Positions 24,814-33,616 of a stretch of DNA of 64,000 nt are shown here, piece after piece (position 1 is the first letter of the stretch; every line of letters begins with the position of its first letter). Source of the stretch: UBA3775 sp964584255 (GTDB taxonomy: Bacteria; Bacillota; Clostridia; Lachnospirales; Lachnospiraceae). The notes beneath the pieces are model-generated. The model searched no databases and had not been told where the DNA came from. It saw nothing but the letters and a program-made list of their open reading frames with translations. The translations under genes were made by a program, and so were the position numbers. The DNA lies in assembly GCA_964584255.1 (NCBI GenBank), contig CAZOZM010000009.1, forward strand, positions 1 to 64,000. The letters run 5' to 3'.

Positions 24814-25479
24814 ATGAAAATTGCAAAAAAAGATATAGCTGTATTGATGGTAATTGTCGGTCTTATTGCAGCATTCTGCTCTTATAAGTTTTATTTTTCC
24901 GGAAAACTTGAAGATATTGAAGAGGAAAACAAGAAACAGGAGTCCATTCAGACTGAAATCGATAAGGTTTCAAAGGTTGCGGCAACCGATACCGACATGA
25001 ACAATCAGGTTGCAAAGTGGGCAAAAGAAGTTGATGAAATTGTTGCAAGATATGATGTTGCTTATCAGTATGAAGATGGTATCCTTTTCATGAAGGCGAT
25101 TGAAACTCAGGATACTTTTGATGCGGCAATAAACACATATACCGTTGGTGAGTCGGTAATGGCAAACACGGTTGCAGGCCAGGGTGAATTCACAGGTAAG
25201 TCATTCCTTCAGGGAACAACAACTTACAGCTTCAACTACCAGGTTGACAGCTACGATTCACTTAAGAAGCTGATTGACTACATCGTTTCCGATAAGAACG
25301 GTGTTAAGACACTTGACAGCATGTCATTTGCTGTAAGCGGTGGGGGATTTACAGGAAGTGTTACAATGACGGTTTACTCACTCGCAGATGGTTCAGCAGC
25401 TTATACAGCACCTTCAATTTCAGGTGTTGAAACAGGTGTTGACAGAATTTTCCCTGAACCGGAAGTTCAGGCACAGTAA
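24814..25479 (+). CDS. pilO: PilO-like pilus assembly protein
   Basis: This 221-aa bitopic protein has a short basic N-terminus, one TM helix (residues ~8-26), a coiled coil (KLEDIEEENKKQESIQTEIDK, quoted in part: EDIEEENKKQESIQTEI) and a C-terminal domain of alternating strands and helices, as in PilO. It is placed directly after the PilM-PilN fusion, where PilO is expected. PilO heterodimerises with PilN to align the envelope-spanning machinery. Sequence identity of this group is always low, so position carries much of the assignment. Confidence 0.8.
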   Translation: MKIAKKDIAVLMVIVGLIAAFCSYKFYFSGKLEDIEEENKKQESIQTEIDKVSKVAATDTDMNNQVAKWAKEVDEIVARYDVAYQYEDGILFMKAIETQDTFDAAINTYTVGESVMANTVAGQGEFTGKSFLQGTTTYSFNYQVDSYDSLKKLIDYIVSDKNGVKTLDSMSFAVSGGGFTGSVTMTVYSLADGSAAYTAPSISGVETGVDRIFPEPEVQAQ

Positions 25480-25497
25480 GGTTATAACAGTGGGGCA

Positions 25498-25525
25498 GCT
25501 CCCGGGTTCCTTAAAGGGGTCCGGG
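25498..25525 (+). other. GC-rich intercistronic hairpin after pilO
   Basis: TCCCGG pairs with CCGGGA, extended by G-T pairs to about 11 bp with loop TTAAA. No T run follows. It divides the assembly genes from the minor pilin genes and may be a processing or attenuation site. Confidence 0.4.
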
Positions 25526-25617
25526 ATTATGCCATATTAAGGCGAGATGTTTTATTCAGGGCAACGGAGAGGCAGAAGTTGTACTTTTCGTTATTGAGAG
25601 AGGGAGGTTAATTCCTT

Positions 25618-26346
25618 GTGATTGAGAAATTTAAAAAATTCAGAAAAAAATTAAAGGAAAACAGTAATAAGGGTTTTACACTGGTTGAGCTTCTGATTTC
25701 AATAGCCATCCTCAGCCTTGTTGTTTTTCCGGTTTTTGAGGTCTTTGTTACGGCAACAAAAACCAATTCAAAGTCAAGAACGGAGCTGCAGGCAACTCTG
25801 ACGGCGAATTCGGTTCTTGAAAGTTCCAAGGCTTTTTCCATCAGAGTTTTCCATGAACAGTGTGCGGCAAATTATAATACCGTTTCAAAGAGTAAGTTTA
25901 CACTGGTTGCCGGTGAGCAATCGGGAGGAACCGTTAAGTCACTTCTTGATGCGGGAGGAACGGCAGGAATTCTTAAACTCGGTGATGACGGAAAGTATAA
26001 GCTGGTGCAGAATTCGGGAGAAGCGTTTACTGCAGACAGTTTATCCGTAAAGTCGGTTTATATGTATGGTGTAAACGGAATTAAGCAGTCTCATAATTAC
26101 TATGATGCGGTTGTGGTATTTTCGGAATGTGAATATCAGGATACTGAAATGACCGGAGCAAATGGAAATTCAGTGAACTATAAAGAATCTGATTCCAATG
26201 GTAATTATTCGGATTATAATAAGAAGTTTGATATTACGGTGTATGTTTACAAACACCAGGATACACCGGTTTATGTCGGAGCGACTGATTTAAATGAAAA
26301 CGCGCTCTTAAAGATTACGGGCAACAAGCTCGACAATGCACAGTAA
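25618..26346 (+). CDS. Minor pilin / pseudopilin (PilV- or GspI-like)
   Basis: This 242-aa prepilin has a long basic leader (19 residues) with cleavage site NKG|FTLVELLISIAIL and Glu5 present. The remainder is a polar secreted domain rich in Ser, Thr and Asn, with no recognised fold. GTG 25618 is preceded by GAGGGAGG. It is the first of five consecutive minor pilin or pilus-associated genes. Such proteins form the priming complex at the pilus tip and can carry adhesive domains. Assignment to PilV is by position and length only. Confidence 0.8.
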   Translation: MIEKFKKFRKKLKENSNKGFTLVELLISIAILSLVVFPVFEVFVTATKTNSKSRTELQATLTANSVLESSKAFSIRVFHEQCAANYNTVSKSKFTLVAGEQSGGTVKSLLDAGGTAGILKLGDDGKYKLVQNSGEAFTADSLSVKSVYMYGVNGIKQSHNYYDAVVVFSECEYQDTEMTGANGNSVNYKESDSNGNYSDYNKKFDITVYVYKHQDTPVYVGATDLNENALLKITGNKLDNAQ

Positions 26347-26361
26347 CAATGGAGGAATGTG

Positions 26362-28497
26362 ATGAATCGAAGAGGATTGAAAATGAGAAAAGCTTTTCAT
26401 AATGATAACCGCGGTATCGCATTAGCATCTGTTATGATTGTCATGACGGTGTGTCTCCTTATCGCTACTATTGTACTTGAAATCACCTATACTTCATTGA
26501 TGTCGAGAAGAGTAAACAAGTTTGCGAATAACAACTTCTATACTTCGGAATCGGCATTGGGTGATATTGAAACGGTTCTCCAGAACGTTGCAACATTTAC
26601 CATGCAGCAGATGAAGAGCGGTGGTTCAACAGAGTTCATAGATACTGCTACTGATACAATTGTAAAGTCAGCAGGAGCAACAAGTCTTTCTGATACGGAT
26701 GCGATAAGCCGTTATCTGTTCAGTCAGCTTGACAATGATACAAAGAAAATGCTCGGCAAACTTGATAGTACGGGAAATTATGTCTATGATGATACAAAGT
26801 TTAAGGTAACGACAATTCAGAAGAAGACAGGTACTTCTTCAACTATGAAATCCAGACTGGTATTTGGAGTTGAACTTAAATATCTTGATCCGGATACAAA
26901 TTATGAAACAAACATTCATACAGACCTTGTTATGAACGATGTTGTTCACAGAACACCGGCAGCAGCTTATTCTCTTGGAAGTTATGCAATGTTTACCGGT
27001 GGTGGAGCTAATTTTTCGGGAAACGGAGATACAATAAACGGTTCATATTCATGTTTCCTTCAGGAGGGAAATTCATACATCGGTATGATGAGCGACGAAG
27101 CTCCTACATCCATGAAGATTAAAGGATGTTCAGTTGTCTTTGACGGTAACAGAGTAATCATAAATGGTGATGTTTATGTTGAAGACGGAGCGCTTATCTT
27201 TTCCGGTGAAAAAATCACATCAGCAACATCAGAACAGTATACAGAAATTGATATAAGAGGAACACTCTATATCAATAAGGATGCCGTGGTTGTAATAAGT
27301 GACGGTGTTGACCTTATGGTAAGAGATATTGTTCTCGTTGACGGGGCTACAAAGAAATCAGTTTTCACTGATGGAGTTTCTTATCTGAATGTTGGAGGAA
27401 ATACAAGTTATAATTGTCTCTATCCATATCAGGTGACAAAATCAGATGATTTGAAGGGCTTGTCAGAGGCCCAATATGTTACTGATTGGCATCCGGGAAG
27501 TCGTGCTGCTTCCGGTTGTATCATGGGATATAGTAAGGATAGTGGAACGAGTACAGTACTTGAGTATAAATCTGATGGTAAGTGGTATTACGCAGGTACG
27601 AATAACTCATTCGGTGGTCTTATTAATTACAGTACCTACTTCATGCCATCAGCGCTTACAACGGTTTATGGATATGATGGTACAAAGAATAATGTCGATT
27701 CTGAAATGAGTAACTTCATTAATATGGAGGTTCTCTATTGGCAGTATAAAAATGGTAACGGTGGACCGCTTGATTACTCTAAGGCTAGATATATTAAGAG
27801 TATTGCAGGTGCGGGAGGAGTTTCAAGAGGTTCAATCACATATACAAATCCGGCAGGATATACCTTTAAGGATGTGTCTGTAATTGACGGAATAACAACA
27901 TCGAAGATAAAGAGTTCATATGGTTCTCTGTTAAAGCCGGATAACTATTATCAGAATATTGTGTCAGGTAAGACTGTACTTGGAAAGTCCCTTACCGGAG
28001 CTGTAATATTTGTAGGTTCTAACGGTGGTTTCGTTGTAAATGATGCAGTAGGAAATAATGCCTTGTCACTTACGACGGCATGGGCACCATATACACTTGG
28101 TCTTAATACGGGAAGCTTTGTAGGACTTAATCTTTCAGCTTCAAAGATTAGCTTTACGGCAATGGGAAAAGGTGTTGTAACTTCTTATTCCATGGTAAAC
28201 GGAAGTACGGAAGGTGATGACCTTGAAGAGGTTGTTGACAGTCTTAAGTACCTGAACTTCCTTGGTGACGATATTTTAGGCAAGGATGGAAATGGTACAC
28301 AGTACTACAATATAACAGGCGGAGAGACCGGAAGCTGGAATGAGTTCTATGCACTTGGTTCAATAGACAGTCTTTACAAGGGTGGTTTGGATGCATTTTT
28401 TAGTGAGAGCGGTTCAGACACATCAGGCGGAGACGTTACGGTTTCTTCATCAAACATGTATAACTTTATTACGGTTGAAAACTGGAATACTAAGTAA
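26362..28497 (+). CDS. Large PilX/GspK-like minor pilin
   Basis: This 711-aa protein has an unusual pilin N-terminus: basic leader, then NRG|IALASVMIVMTVCLL, with Ser in place of Glu5. Loss of Glu5 is typical of the tip-most pseudopilin GspK/PilX class. The segment NNFYTSESALGDIETVL after the helix is the PilX_N-like signature. The long C-terminal region (~200-710) is rich in Gly, Ser, Asn and short strand repeats (GTLYINKDAVVVISDGVDL), suggesting a beta-rich surface domain. ATG 26362 gives six bases from GGAGG; a GTG one codon earlier is too close. Probably at the pilus tip. Confidence 0.8.
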   Translation: MNRRGLKMRKAFHNDNRGIALASVMIVMTVCLLIATIVLEITYTSLMSRRVNKFANNNFYTSESALGDIETVLQNVATFTMQQMKSGGSTEFIDTATDTIVKSAGATSLSDTDAISRYLFSQLDNDTKKMLGKLDSTGNYVYDDTKFKVTTIQKKTGTSSTMKSRLVFGVELKYLDPDTNYETNIHTDLVMNDVVHRTPAAAYSLGSYAMFTGGGANFSGNGDTINGSYSCFLQEGNSYIGMMSDEAPTSMKIKGCSVVFDGNRVIINGDVYVEDGALIFSGEKITSATSEQYTEIDIRGTLYINKDAVVVISDGVDLMVRDIVLVDGATKKSVFTDGVSYLNVGGNTSYNCLYPYQVTKSDDLKGLSEAQYVTDWHPGSRAASGCIMGYSKDSGTSTVLEYKSDGKWYYAGTNNSFGGLINYSTYFMPSALTTVYGYDGTKNNVDSEMSNFINMEVLYWQYKNGNGGPLDYSKARYIKSIAGAGGVSRGSITYTNPAGYTFKDVSVIDGITTSKIKSSYGSLLKPDNYYQNIVSGKTVLGKSLTGAVIFVGSNGGFVVNDAVGNNALSLTTAWAPYTLGLNTGSFVGLNLSASKISFTAMGKGVVTSYSMVNGSTEGDDLEEVVDSLKYLNFLGDDILGKDGNGTQYYNITGGETGSWNEFYALGSIDSLYKGGLDAFFSESGSDTSGGDVTVSSSNMYNFITVENWNTK

Positions 28498-28517
28498 TTA
28501 ATTCGGGAGGAAAGGTT

Positions 28518-29075
28518 ATGAAAAAAAGAAATGAAGGCTTTACTCTCGTAGAATTGATTGTCGTTATTGCGATTATGGCAATCATGCTTTCTATATTTGG
28601 AGTGAGTATGACACTTGTCGGAAGACAGAGAGTATCCAATGGAGCTCACTCCTTTAAGGAAACTATGCAGCTTGCTCAGATGTATTCAAAGAGTAAGGGT
28701 GCGTGCAAGATGACCATTGAGGGTACGAGTGCCGAAGGATCAAAGATTTATATCTATACGGCGGCAAATCAAACAGACCTTGCAGATCCTACCAAGTGTA
28801 AGCTTGGTAATGGACCGGATGTGATAAACCACAAGATTACGATGTCTGTTTATTATAAGGATGCATCAGGAATAGAGCAGAAGCTTGATGTTGACGGAGA
28901 TGTAACTGTTGATATACTTTTCAACAGGGAAACCGGCGGCATGTCAGCAGATTCAATATTTACTGATGGCGGTACAGTTACAAAGGGTACTTTAACCAAG
29001 GTTGTTTTTACGAACGGAACAAAGACAATTACTTTAAAAGTGGCTCAGTTTACCGGAGTCGTTACTATGGAATAA
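28518..29075 (+). CDS. Minor pilin (FimT/GspH-like)
   Basis: This 185-aa prepilin has a 7-residue leader and cleavage site NEG|FTLVELIVVIAIMAIM with Glu5. The helix continues into RQRVSNGAHSFKETMQLAQMYSKS (quoted in part: SFKETMQLAQMYSKSKG), the pattern seen in GspH/FimT proteins, followed by a short beta-strand domain. It lies 20 bp after the PilX-like gene with GGGAGG upstream. A member of the pilus-priming minor pilins. Confidence 0.82.
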   Translation: MKKRNEGFTLVELIVVIAIMAIMLSIFGVSMTLVGRQRVSNGAHSFKETMQLAQMYSKSKGACKMTIEGTSAEGSKIYIYTAANQTDLADPTKCKLGNGPDVINHKITMSVYYKDASGIEQKLDVDGDVTVDILFNRETGGMSADSIFTDGGTVTKGTLTKVVFTNGTKTITLKVAQFTGVVTME

Positions 29076-29085
29076 GGAGGGAAAT

Positions 29086-30822
29086 ATGAAAAAGTTCACA
29101 AAGAATAATGACGGTTTCTCCCTTGTGGAGTTGATGGTTTCGGTTGCAATCCTCATGGTTGTAATGGGTAGTGTTCTTACGATGCTTGCGTTAATGTCAA
29201 ATTCGTTCAGTACATCTCAGAAAGAAGTTCAGCTTCAGGACAGTGTTCAGGCAACATATACAATTGTAAGTGACATTATAAAGGAAGCACAGACTGATGT
29301 TAATAATGGAATTAATTCTGTTCAGTATGATAAAGTAGACAAAAAAGCATATATCATAGATGAGGATACGCAGGATTGGACAAAGAGCAAATTCTATATT
29401 GTAGAATATGATACATCAAAGAAGATACTTTATCTTTATAATGGAAATCTTTATACTGATATAACGACTGCAGATCCATCATCTAAGGTTGATTATAAGA
29501 GTATAAGCGTTAAAAATCTTACAGACAAAGACTCATATCTGCTCGCAAAAAATGTTAAATCATTTTCAATAGATGACAGCAGATACAATAACGGTTATGT
29601 AATTCTTACTCTTGAAATAGAAAACGGTTCAAGAACAGCTTCAATCACTCAGAATGTTTATTTGCGTAATTCAAATAATCAGATTCTTGCATCCGGTGAA
29701 GAGTCCAGTGACGGAAAGGATGAGACGGAAGGTTACAAGCTTGTAGAAATAAAGAACATAACATGTTCAAAAAATCCTTATTCAGAGGGTGATATTCCTA
29801 AAAAATCAGACTTTGTAGTTACAGGTAAGTATGAAAAAGAGGATGACCCAACGGACACTAAGGAGGCACCTGTTACAAATTATGTTTGTGACAAGATCGG
29901 TCAGCCGCTTAATACTCCGGGAAATGTTAAGTTTGAGTTTAAGGTTCCGGATACGGATATTGAGGCTGAATATACAGTTACCGTAAATGCAGGAAGTCTT
30001 AGCGTTGAGTATGACGGAAGCATTTATTCTCCTGAACTTACGGAAGTAAAGCGTCATTCGGAAATTAATACTTACTTTGCTTCACTTACAAAGGATTCGA
30101 CTCCGGCAATTGCAACAGGTCAGATAAATCTTAAGCAGGTATTCCCATACTATTACAAGTGTAAGGGTACAATCACAACAAAAATCTGTAATAAATGTGG
30201 AGAAACGATCGCAGACAACCAAAGTGGTCATAACTGTCCATCTAATAATGGTTGGTGGACATCTGATTGGAGAAATGAAACAAGTGCCTGTGGCGGTGAA
30301 CTGCATGAAGCAAGTAATCCATCATATCTTCAGGGATGTCCTGTTAATAACTGTTCAAATCACAATTATGGTAATTGGATCTCAAACAACAGCATAACAG
30401 CGGAGAAAATAGTTGGAGAGGCAACAGGAGAGGCATCAGATTCCATAACTATTTCTTCCACCGGCACAGGTCAGTTCTCAATTATTAATGATTCTAAGAC
30501 AACGACTTATAAAGATGTAAAAGTTGTGATATACTTCAAAAATGAAAAGACCGGTTTTACTAATGCGGGTATGTCCAATGGTGAGTTCCTGTCGGTTAAT
30601 TCAGCAGCATCAAACGGAACACAGAAAGTCAGCTACAAAACGGTAGGTGATAAGAGCAAACAGTTCTCTGAATATCTTGAAATAAATATTCCTGAGATGC
30701 CGGCTGCTGAAGGAGAGAAGTATTGCACTTATACCTTCAATTATAAGTGGGCTTCGGCAGATAATCTTAATGCAAATGATGTAATCATGGCAGTTTTCTC
30801 AGAGGACGGAACAGCTAAGTAG
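29086..30822 (+). CDS. Large PilW-like minor pilin with Ig-like and Cys-rich domains
   Basis: This 578-aa prepilin has leader MKKFTKNNDG, cleavage before FSLVELMVSVAILMVVMG, and a PilW/GspJ-like helix (VQATYTIVSDIIKEAQ). After a pilin head (~40-200), residues ~215-300 look like a bacterial Ig-like fold (EIKNITCSKNPYSEGDIPKK). Residues ~355-425 contain seven cysteines and several histidines (KICNKCGETIADN, NETSACGGELHE, GCPVNNCSNHN), resembling a zinc ribbon, which is rare in an extracellular pilin. The C-terminal ~140 residues form another strand-rich domain. GGAGG precedes ATG 29086, 10 bp after the previous gene. Likely a tip adhesin. Confidence 0.85.
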   Translation: MKKFTKNNDGFSLVELMVSVAILMVVMGSVLTMLALMSNSFSTSQKEVQLQDSVQATYTIVSDIIKEAQTDVNNGINSVQYDKVDKKAYIIDEDTQDWTKSKFYIVEYDTSKKILYLYNGNLYTDITTADPSSKVDYKSISVKNLTDKDSYLLAKNVKSFSIDDSRYNNGYVILTLEIENGSRTASITQNVYLRNSNNQILASGEESSDGKDETEGYKLVEIKNITCSKNPYSEGDIPKKSDFVVTGKYEKEDDPTDTKEAPVTNYVCDKIGQPLNTPGNVKFEFKVPDTDIEAEYTVTVNAGSLSVEYDGSIYSPELTEVKRHSEINTYFASLTKDSTPAIATGQINLKQVFPYYYKCKGTITTKICNKCGETIADNQSGHNCPSNNGWWTSDWRNETSACGGELHEASNPSYLQGCPVNNCSNHNYGNWISNNSITAEKIVGEATGEASDSITISSTGTGQFSIINDSKTTTYKDVKVVIYFKNEKTGFTNAGMSNGEFLSVNSAASNGTQKVSYKTVGDKSKQFSEYLEINIPEMPAAEGEKYCTYTFNYKWASADNLNANDVIMAVFSEDGTAK

Positions 30823-30894
30823 TTCTCAAAGGTAATTCAGGTATAATATCGGCATATAATTAGAGAAAATGTGTGTCGAAATTCGGAGGCAGTC

Positions 30895-31425
30895 ATGAAG
30901 AAAAAAATTGGTAACAGAGAAATAATTCTTGCAATGGTAATTGTAGCAGTTGTGCTTGCAGTTATCCTTTCGGTAGTAAATATTGTTTCGGGTAAGGTAA
31001 ATGACAAGGGAGAAGAGCTTACTTCTTCACAGAGTGTTTACAATGAACTTGCTGACAATATTACTTACATGATTCAGAGTGCGGATTTAGAGGTAAAATA
31101 CATTGGTTCAGATAAACGAATTGTTTTATGTCTGATCGGCAGCGACGGATTCTATGGTGTGCAGTACAGCAACAACATGCTCTATCTTCTTGAGGGTGAG
31201 TATACAACTGCAACGACTGATGAAGCCAAGATTCAGGAAGCTACTGAGACAATAAATTCAAACAAAGGCTTCAACAAGTATGAAGACGGAATTATGTCAT
31301 TCAACGTAGAAGGAAATGACTCGGACGGTCATTTCAGCAGCGGTAAGGTTACAATCACAATCGGTGTTGATTCTGATGGTAAGCTTGCAAGAAATACTTT
31401 TGAAGTAAGTCTTGATAATGCTTAA
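30895..31425 (+). CDS. Small single-TM pilus-operon protein of unknown function
   Basis: This 176-aa protein has one N-terminal TM helix (residues ~9-31, IILAMVIVAVVLAVILSVVN) and an acidic extracellular domain. It looks like a pilin in layout, but the Gly cleavage residue and the FTLVE sequence are absent, so it may stay membrane-anchored. ATG 30895 has GGAGG five bases upstream; the upstream GTG at 30871 has no ribosome binding site. A TATAAT at 30842-30847 is present without a good -35. It is the last gene of the pilus operon, before a terminator. Confidence 0.7.
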   Translation: MKKKIGNREIILAMVIVAVVLAVILSVVNIVSGKVNDKGEELTSSQSVYNELADNITYMIQSADLEVKYIGSDKRIVLCLIGSDGFYGVQYSNNMLYLLEGEYTTATTDEAKIQEATETINSNKGFNKYEDGIMSFNVEGNDSDGHFSSGKVTITIGVDSDGKLARNTFEVSLDNA

Positions 31426-31494
31426 TAAAGTGTATCAGGACGGCATTAACAAAGCATAAATGCCTAAATAAAATTAAATTCAGATTAGAGAGTG

Positions 31495-31552
31495 AACCCG
31501 GTATTTTGGTATTCTTCGAAAATGGAGAGTACAGGATGCCGGGTTTGTTTTT
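31495..31552 (+). terminator. Terminator of the pilus operon
   Basis: AACCCGGTAT (31495-31504) pairs with ATGCCGGGTT (31536-31545) around a long loop and is followed by TGTTTTT. Confidence 0.75.
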
Positions 31553-31632
31553 GGGTATATACACTACGGAAGCTGTTGTCAGAGGCGAGGATATATTTGG
31601 GATGAGAAACTGATGGGTGTTTCAAGAAAAAA

Positions 31633-31661
31633 TTGCTAATTTCAGTTGTTTAGTATATACT
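31633..31661 (+). promoter_or_regulatory. Possible promoter of larB
   Basis: TTGCTA (31633-31638), 17 bp, TATACT (31656-31661). A second TATAAT at 31697-31702 lacks a good -35. The stretch 31553-31632 holds nothing recognisable. Confidence 0.55.
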
Positions 31662-31729
31662 TACATTTTCACAGACTGAAGAAAAAGTATACAGGCATAT
31701 AATCAGATGTTGGTCGGAAAGAGGACAAA

Positions 31730-32518
31730 ATGGGTTTGGAAGAGATTTTAAAGAAAATTGAACGTGGTGAGATTTCAGCCGAAAAAGCGGCAGAGATTTT
31801 AAGAGGCGGCACTTATGAAGAAATGGGTTTTGCCAAGCTTGATATGTCGCGTGAGTCAAGACAGGGATTTCCTGAGGTGATTTTCTGTCAGGGAAAGGAT
31901 GATGAGTTTCTTTGCAGGATTTATCAGAGGATGTTTGAGAAAAAGGGTTTCGTATTTGGGACGAGAGCGAGCGAGCATCAGGCAGAGATTGTCAGGGAAT
32001 GCATCCCGGATGCAGAGTATGATCCGGTTTCCCGAATTTTAAAGGCAGGTGCTTTTAAGGGAGAGCGGATAGGAAAAATTGCGGTATGTACTGCCGGAAC
32101 GGCAGATATTCCGGTTGCGGAAGAGGCAGCCTGTACGGCAGAGTTTTTCGGTGCAGAGGCTGACAGAATTTATGATGTTGGAGTGAGCGGTATTCATCGT
32201 CTTCTTTCGATGACGGACAGAATAAGAAGTGCGAACTGTGTCGTCGCCGTAGCAGGAATGGAGGGCGCTCTTGCAAGTGTAATAGGCGGTTTGGTGGATG
32301 TGCCGGTTATTGCCGTCCCTACTTCCGTTGGTTACGGTGCGAGTTTTGGCGGAGTTTCAGCACTTCTTACGATGGTGAATTCGTGTGCAAACGGAATTTC
32401 CGTCGTAAATATAGACAATGGATACGGCGCAGGATATATAGCGGCACAGATTAACAGACTTGCAGCCGGAGGAAGAGTCGGGAACTGCGGGGAGCAGGTG
32501 CAGAAAGCGACTGAGTAA
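31730..32518 (+). CDS. larB: Nickel-pincer cofactor biosynthesis protein LarB
   Basis: LarB carboxylates and hydrolyses nicotinic acid adenine dinucleotide to start nickel-pincer nucleotide (NPN) synthesis. The 262-aa protein shows the N-terminal EILKKIERGEISAEKAAEIL helix pair and the PurE-like core: GKIAVCTAGTADIPVAEEAA, VGVSGIHRLLS, VVAVAGMEGALASVIGGLV, VPVIAVPTSVGYGASFGG and VNIDNGYGAGYIAAQINRLA. These match the family throughout. GGAAAGAGG precedes the ATG. The 3' end is duplicated with a 67-bp period past the stop codon. larC follows 149 bp later; larE and larA are not in the window. Confidence 0.95.
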   Translation: MGLEEILKKIERGEISAEKAAEILRGGTYEEMGFAKLDMSRESRQGFPEVIFCQGKDDEFLCRIYQRMFEKKGFVFGTRASEHQAEIVRECIPDAEYDPVSRILKAGAFKGERIGKIAVCTAGTADIPVAEEAACTAEFFGAEADRIYDVGVSGIHRLLSMTDRIRSANCVVAVAGMEGALASVIGGLVDVPVIAVPTSVGYGASFGGVSALLTMVNSCANGISVVNIDNGYGAGYIAAQINRLAAGGRVGNCGEQVQKATE

Positions 32519-32597
32519 TACAGAACCGACAGCCGGAGGAAGAGCCCGGAATTGTCAGGAGTCAGTGAGGAAAGCGACTGAGTAATACTTTGCCGGC
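32464..32597 (+). repeat. 67-bp tandem duplication of the larB 3' end
   Basis: AGCCGGAGGAAGAG starts at 32464 (inside larB) and again at 32531; both copies end with AAAGCGACTGAGTAATAC, the larB stop region. The second copy is non-coding and has diverged. The period is 67 bp. Confidence 0.88.
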
Positions 32598-32667
32598 GGT
32601 CGGCGAGGTTCAAGATTAAGCAATTTTATGAAACGGAGGGCAGGCCGTTGGCGGTCTGCGTGAAAAG

Positions 32668-33540
32668 ATGGCAGGAAAATTATATTTGGAATGTAATGCC
32701 GGTATAAGCGGTGATATGTTTACTGCAGCTTTGCTGGATTTGGGAGCTGATGCGGACAGGTTAAGATTTGTTTTGGATTCAGTTCCGGTTAAGGGGTTTG
32801 ATTTTAAAATTTCGAGGGTGAAGAAATCGGGTATCGACTGTTGTGATTTTGAAGTCGTAACTGATGATGGTGAAAATGACTACGACCATGATATGAACTT
32901 CCTCTATGGACATAAATATGGAGCAGAGGGAAACCTGACCGTTCACTCCGGGCACACACACGGAGCAGAGGGAAACCTGACCGTTCACTCTGACCACACA
33001 CACGGAGCAGGAGATTCACATCATCATCACGGCAGGGGTTTGAGCGAGATTAATTCGATTATTGATGGTACGGCGGCTTCCGTTCGGGAAAAGCAGCTTG
33101 CGAAGAAGATTTTTTCTCTGATTGCTGATGCGGAGGCGAAGGTACATGGTATGAGCCGTGAAGAGGTGCATTTCCATGAGGTCGGCGCACTGGATTCCAT
33201 CGCTGACATCATTGCGGCGGCAGTCTGTTTTTGTTCGCTCGGTGTTGATGAGGTTATAATTCCTTCGTTAAGTGAGGGGATGGGTACGATTCGATGCAGA
33301 CATGGGATTCTTCCGGTTCCTGTTCCTGCGACTACGGCAATTTGTGAGAAAGCGTCGATGAGACTCAGGATAATGAATACGCAGGGTGAGTTTGTAACAC
33401 CGACAGGTGCGGCGATTGCAGCGGCAATAAGAACTTCGGAGGTTCTTCCGGAGAGCTTCAGGATCGTCAGGTCGGGTTACGGTGCAGGAAAAAGGGAGCA
33501 TGAGATACCGGGAATTCTCCGTGCGTTCATAATCGATTAA
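32668..33540 (+). CDS. larC: LarC N-terminal part (LarC1-like), nickel insertion for NPN cofactor
   Basis: LarC inserts nickel into the pincer cofactor and normally consists of LarC1 plus a C-terminal LarC2 domain with CTP hydrolase activity. This 290-aa protein has LarC1 features (YLECNAGISGDMFTAALLDLG, the HEVGALDSIADIIAAA segment, VPVPATTAI, TPTGAAIAAAI and SGYGAGKREHEIPGILRAF) and then stops. LarC2 is absent, and the DNA downstream is a promoter region for an ABC transporter, so it is not a frameshifted continuation. The His-rich region (residues ~84-125) carries a 14-residue duplication (GAEGNLTVHSGHTH) and HHHHG. Activity without LarC2 is uncertain; LarC2 may be encoded elsewhere. Confidence 0.88.
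   Translation: MAGKLYLECNAGISGDMFTAALLDLGADADRLRFVLDSVPVKGFDFKISRVKKSGIDCCDFEVVTDDGENDYDHDMNFLYGHKYGAEGNLTVHSGHTHGAEGNLTVHSDHTHGAGDSHHHHGRGLSEINSIIDGTAASVREKQLAKKIFSLIADAEAKVHGMSREEVHFHEVGALDSIADIIAAAVCFCSLGVDEVIIPSLSEGMGTIRCRHGILPVPVPATTAICEKASMRLRIMNTQGEFVTPTGAAIAAAIRTSEVLPESFRIVRSGYGAGKREHEIPGILRAFIID
32920..33010 (+). repeat. 42-bp in-frame tandem repeat in the larC His-rich segment
   Basis: Units at 32920 and 32962 are nearly identical, and a third begins at 33004 (GGAGCAGG). Each encodes GAEGNLTVHSnHTH, adding histidines. The 42-bp length keeps the frame. Similarity of the first two copies indicates recent duplication. Confidence 0.92.
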
Positions 33541-33551
33541 TTTTTTTGTTT

Positions 33552-33585
33552 TTGTAACGTGATTGTAACCTTGAATCCGTATACT
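33552..33585 (+). promoter_or_regulatory. Direct-repeat operator and promoter of the ABC-RR-HK operon
   Basis: TTGTAAC occurs at 33552-33558 and 33563-33569, an 11-bp period (one helical turn), and TATACT (33580-33585) lies 10 bp downstream. Direct repeats in place of a -35 are typical of OmpR/PhoB-type activators. The response regulator gene of the same operon is an obvious candidate binder. Confidence 0.6.
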
Positions 33586-33616
33586 GAGTGTATAAAGATG
33601 AAATAAGGAGCGGCAT

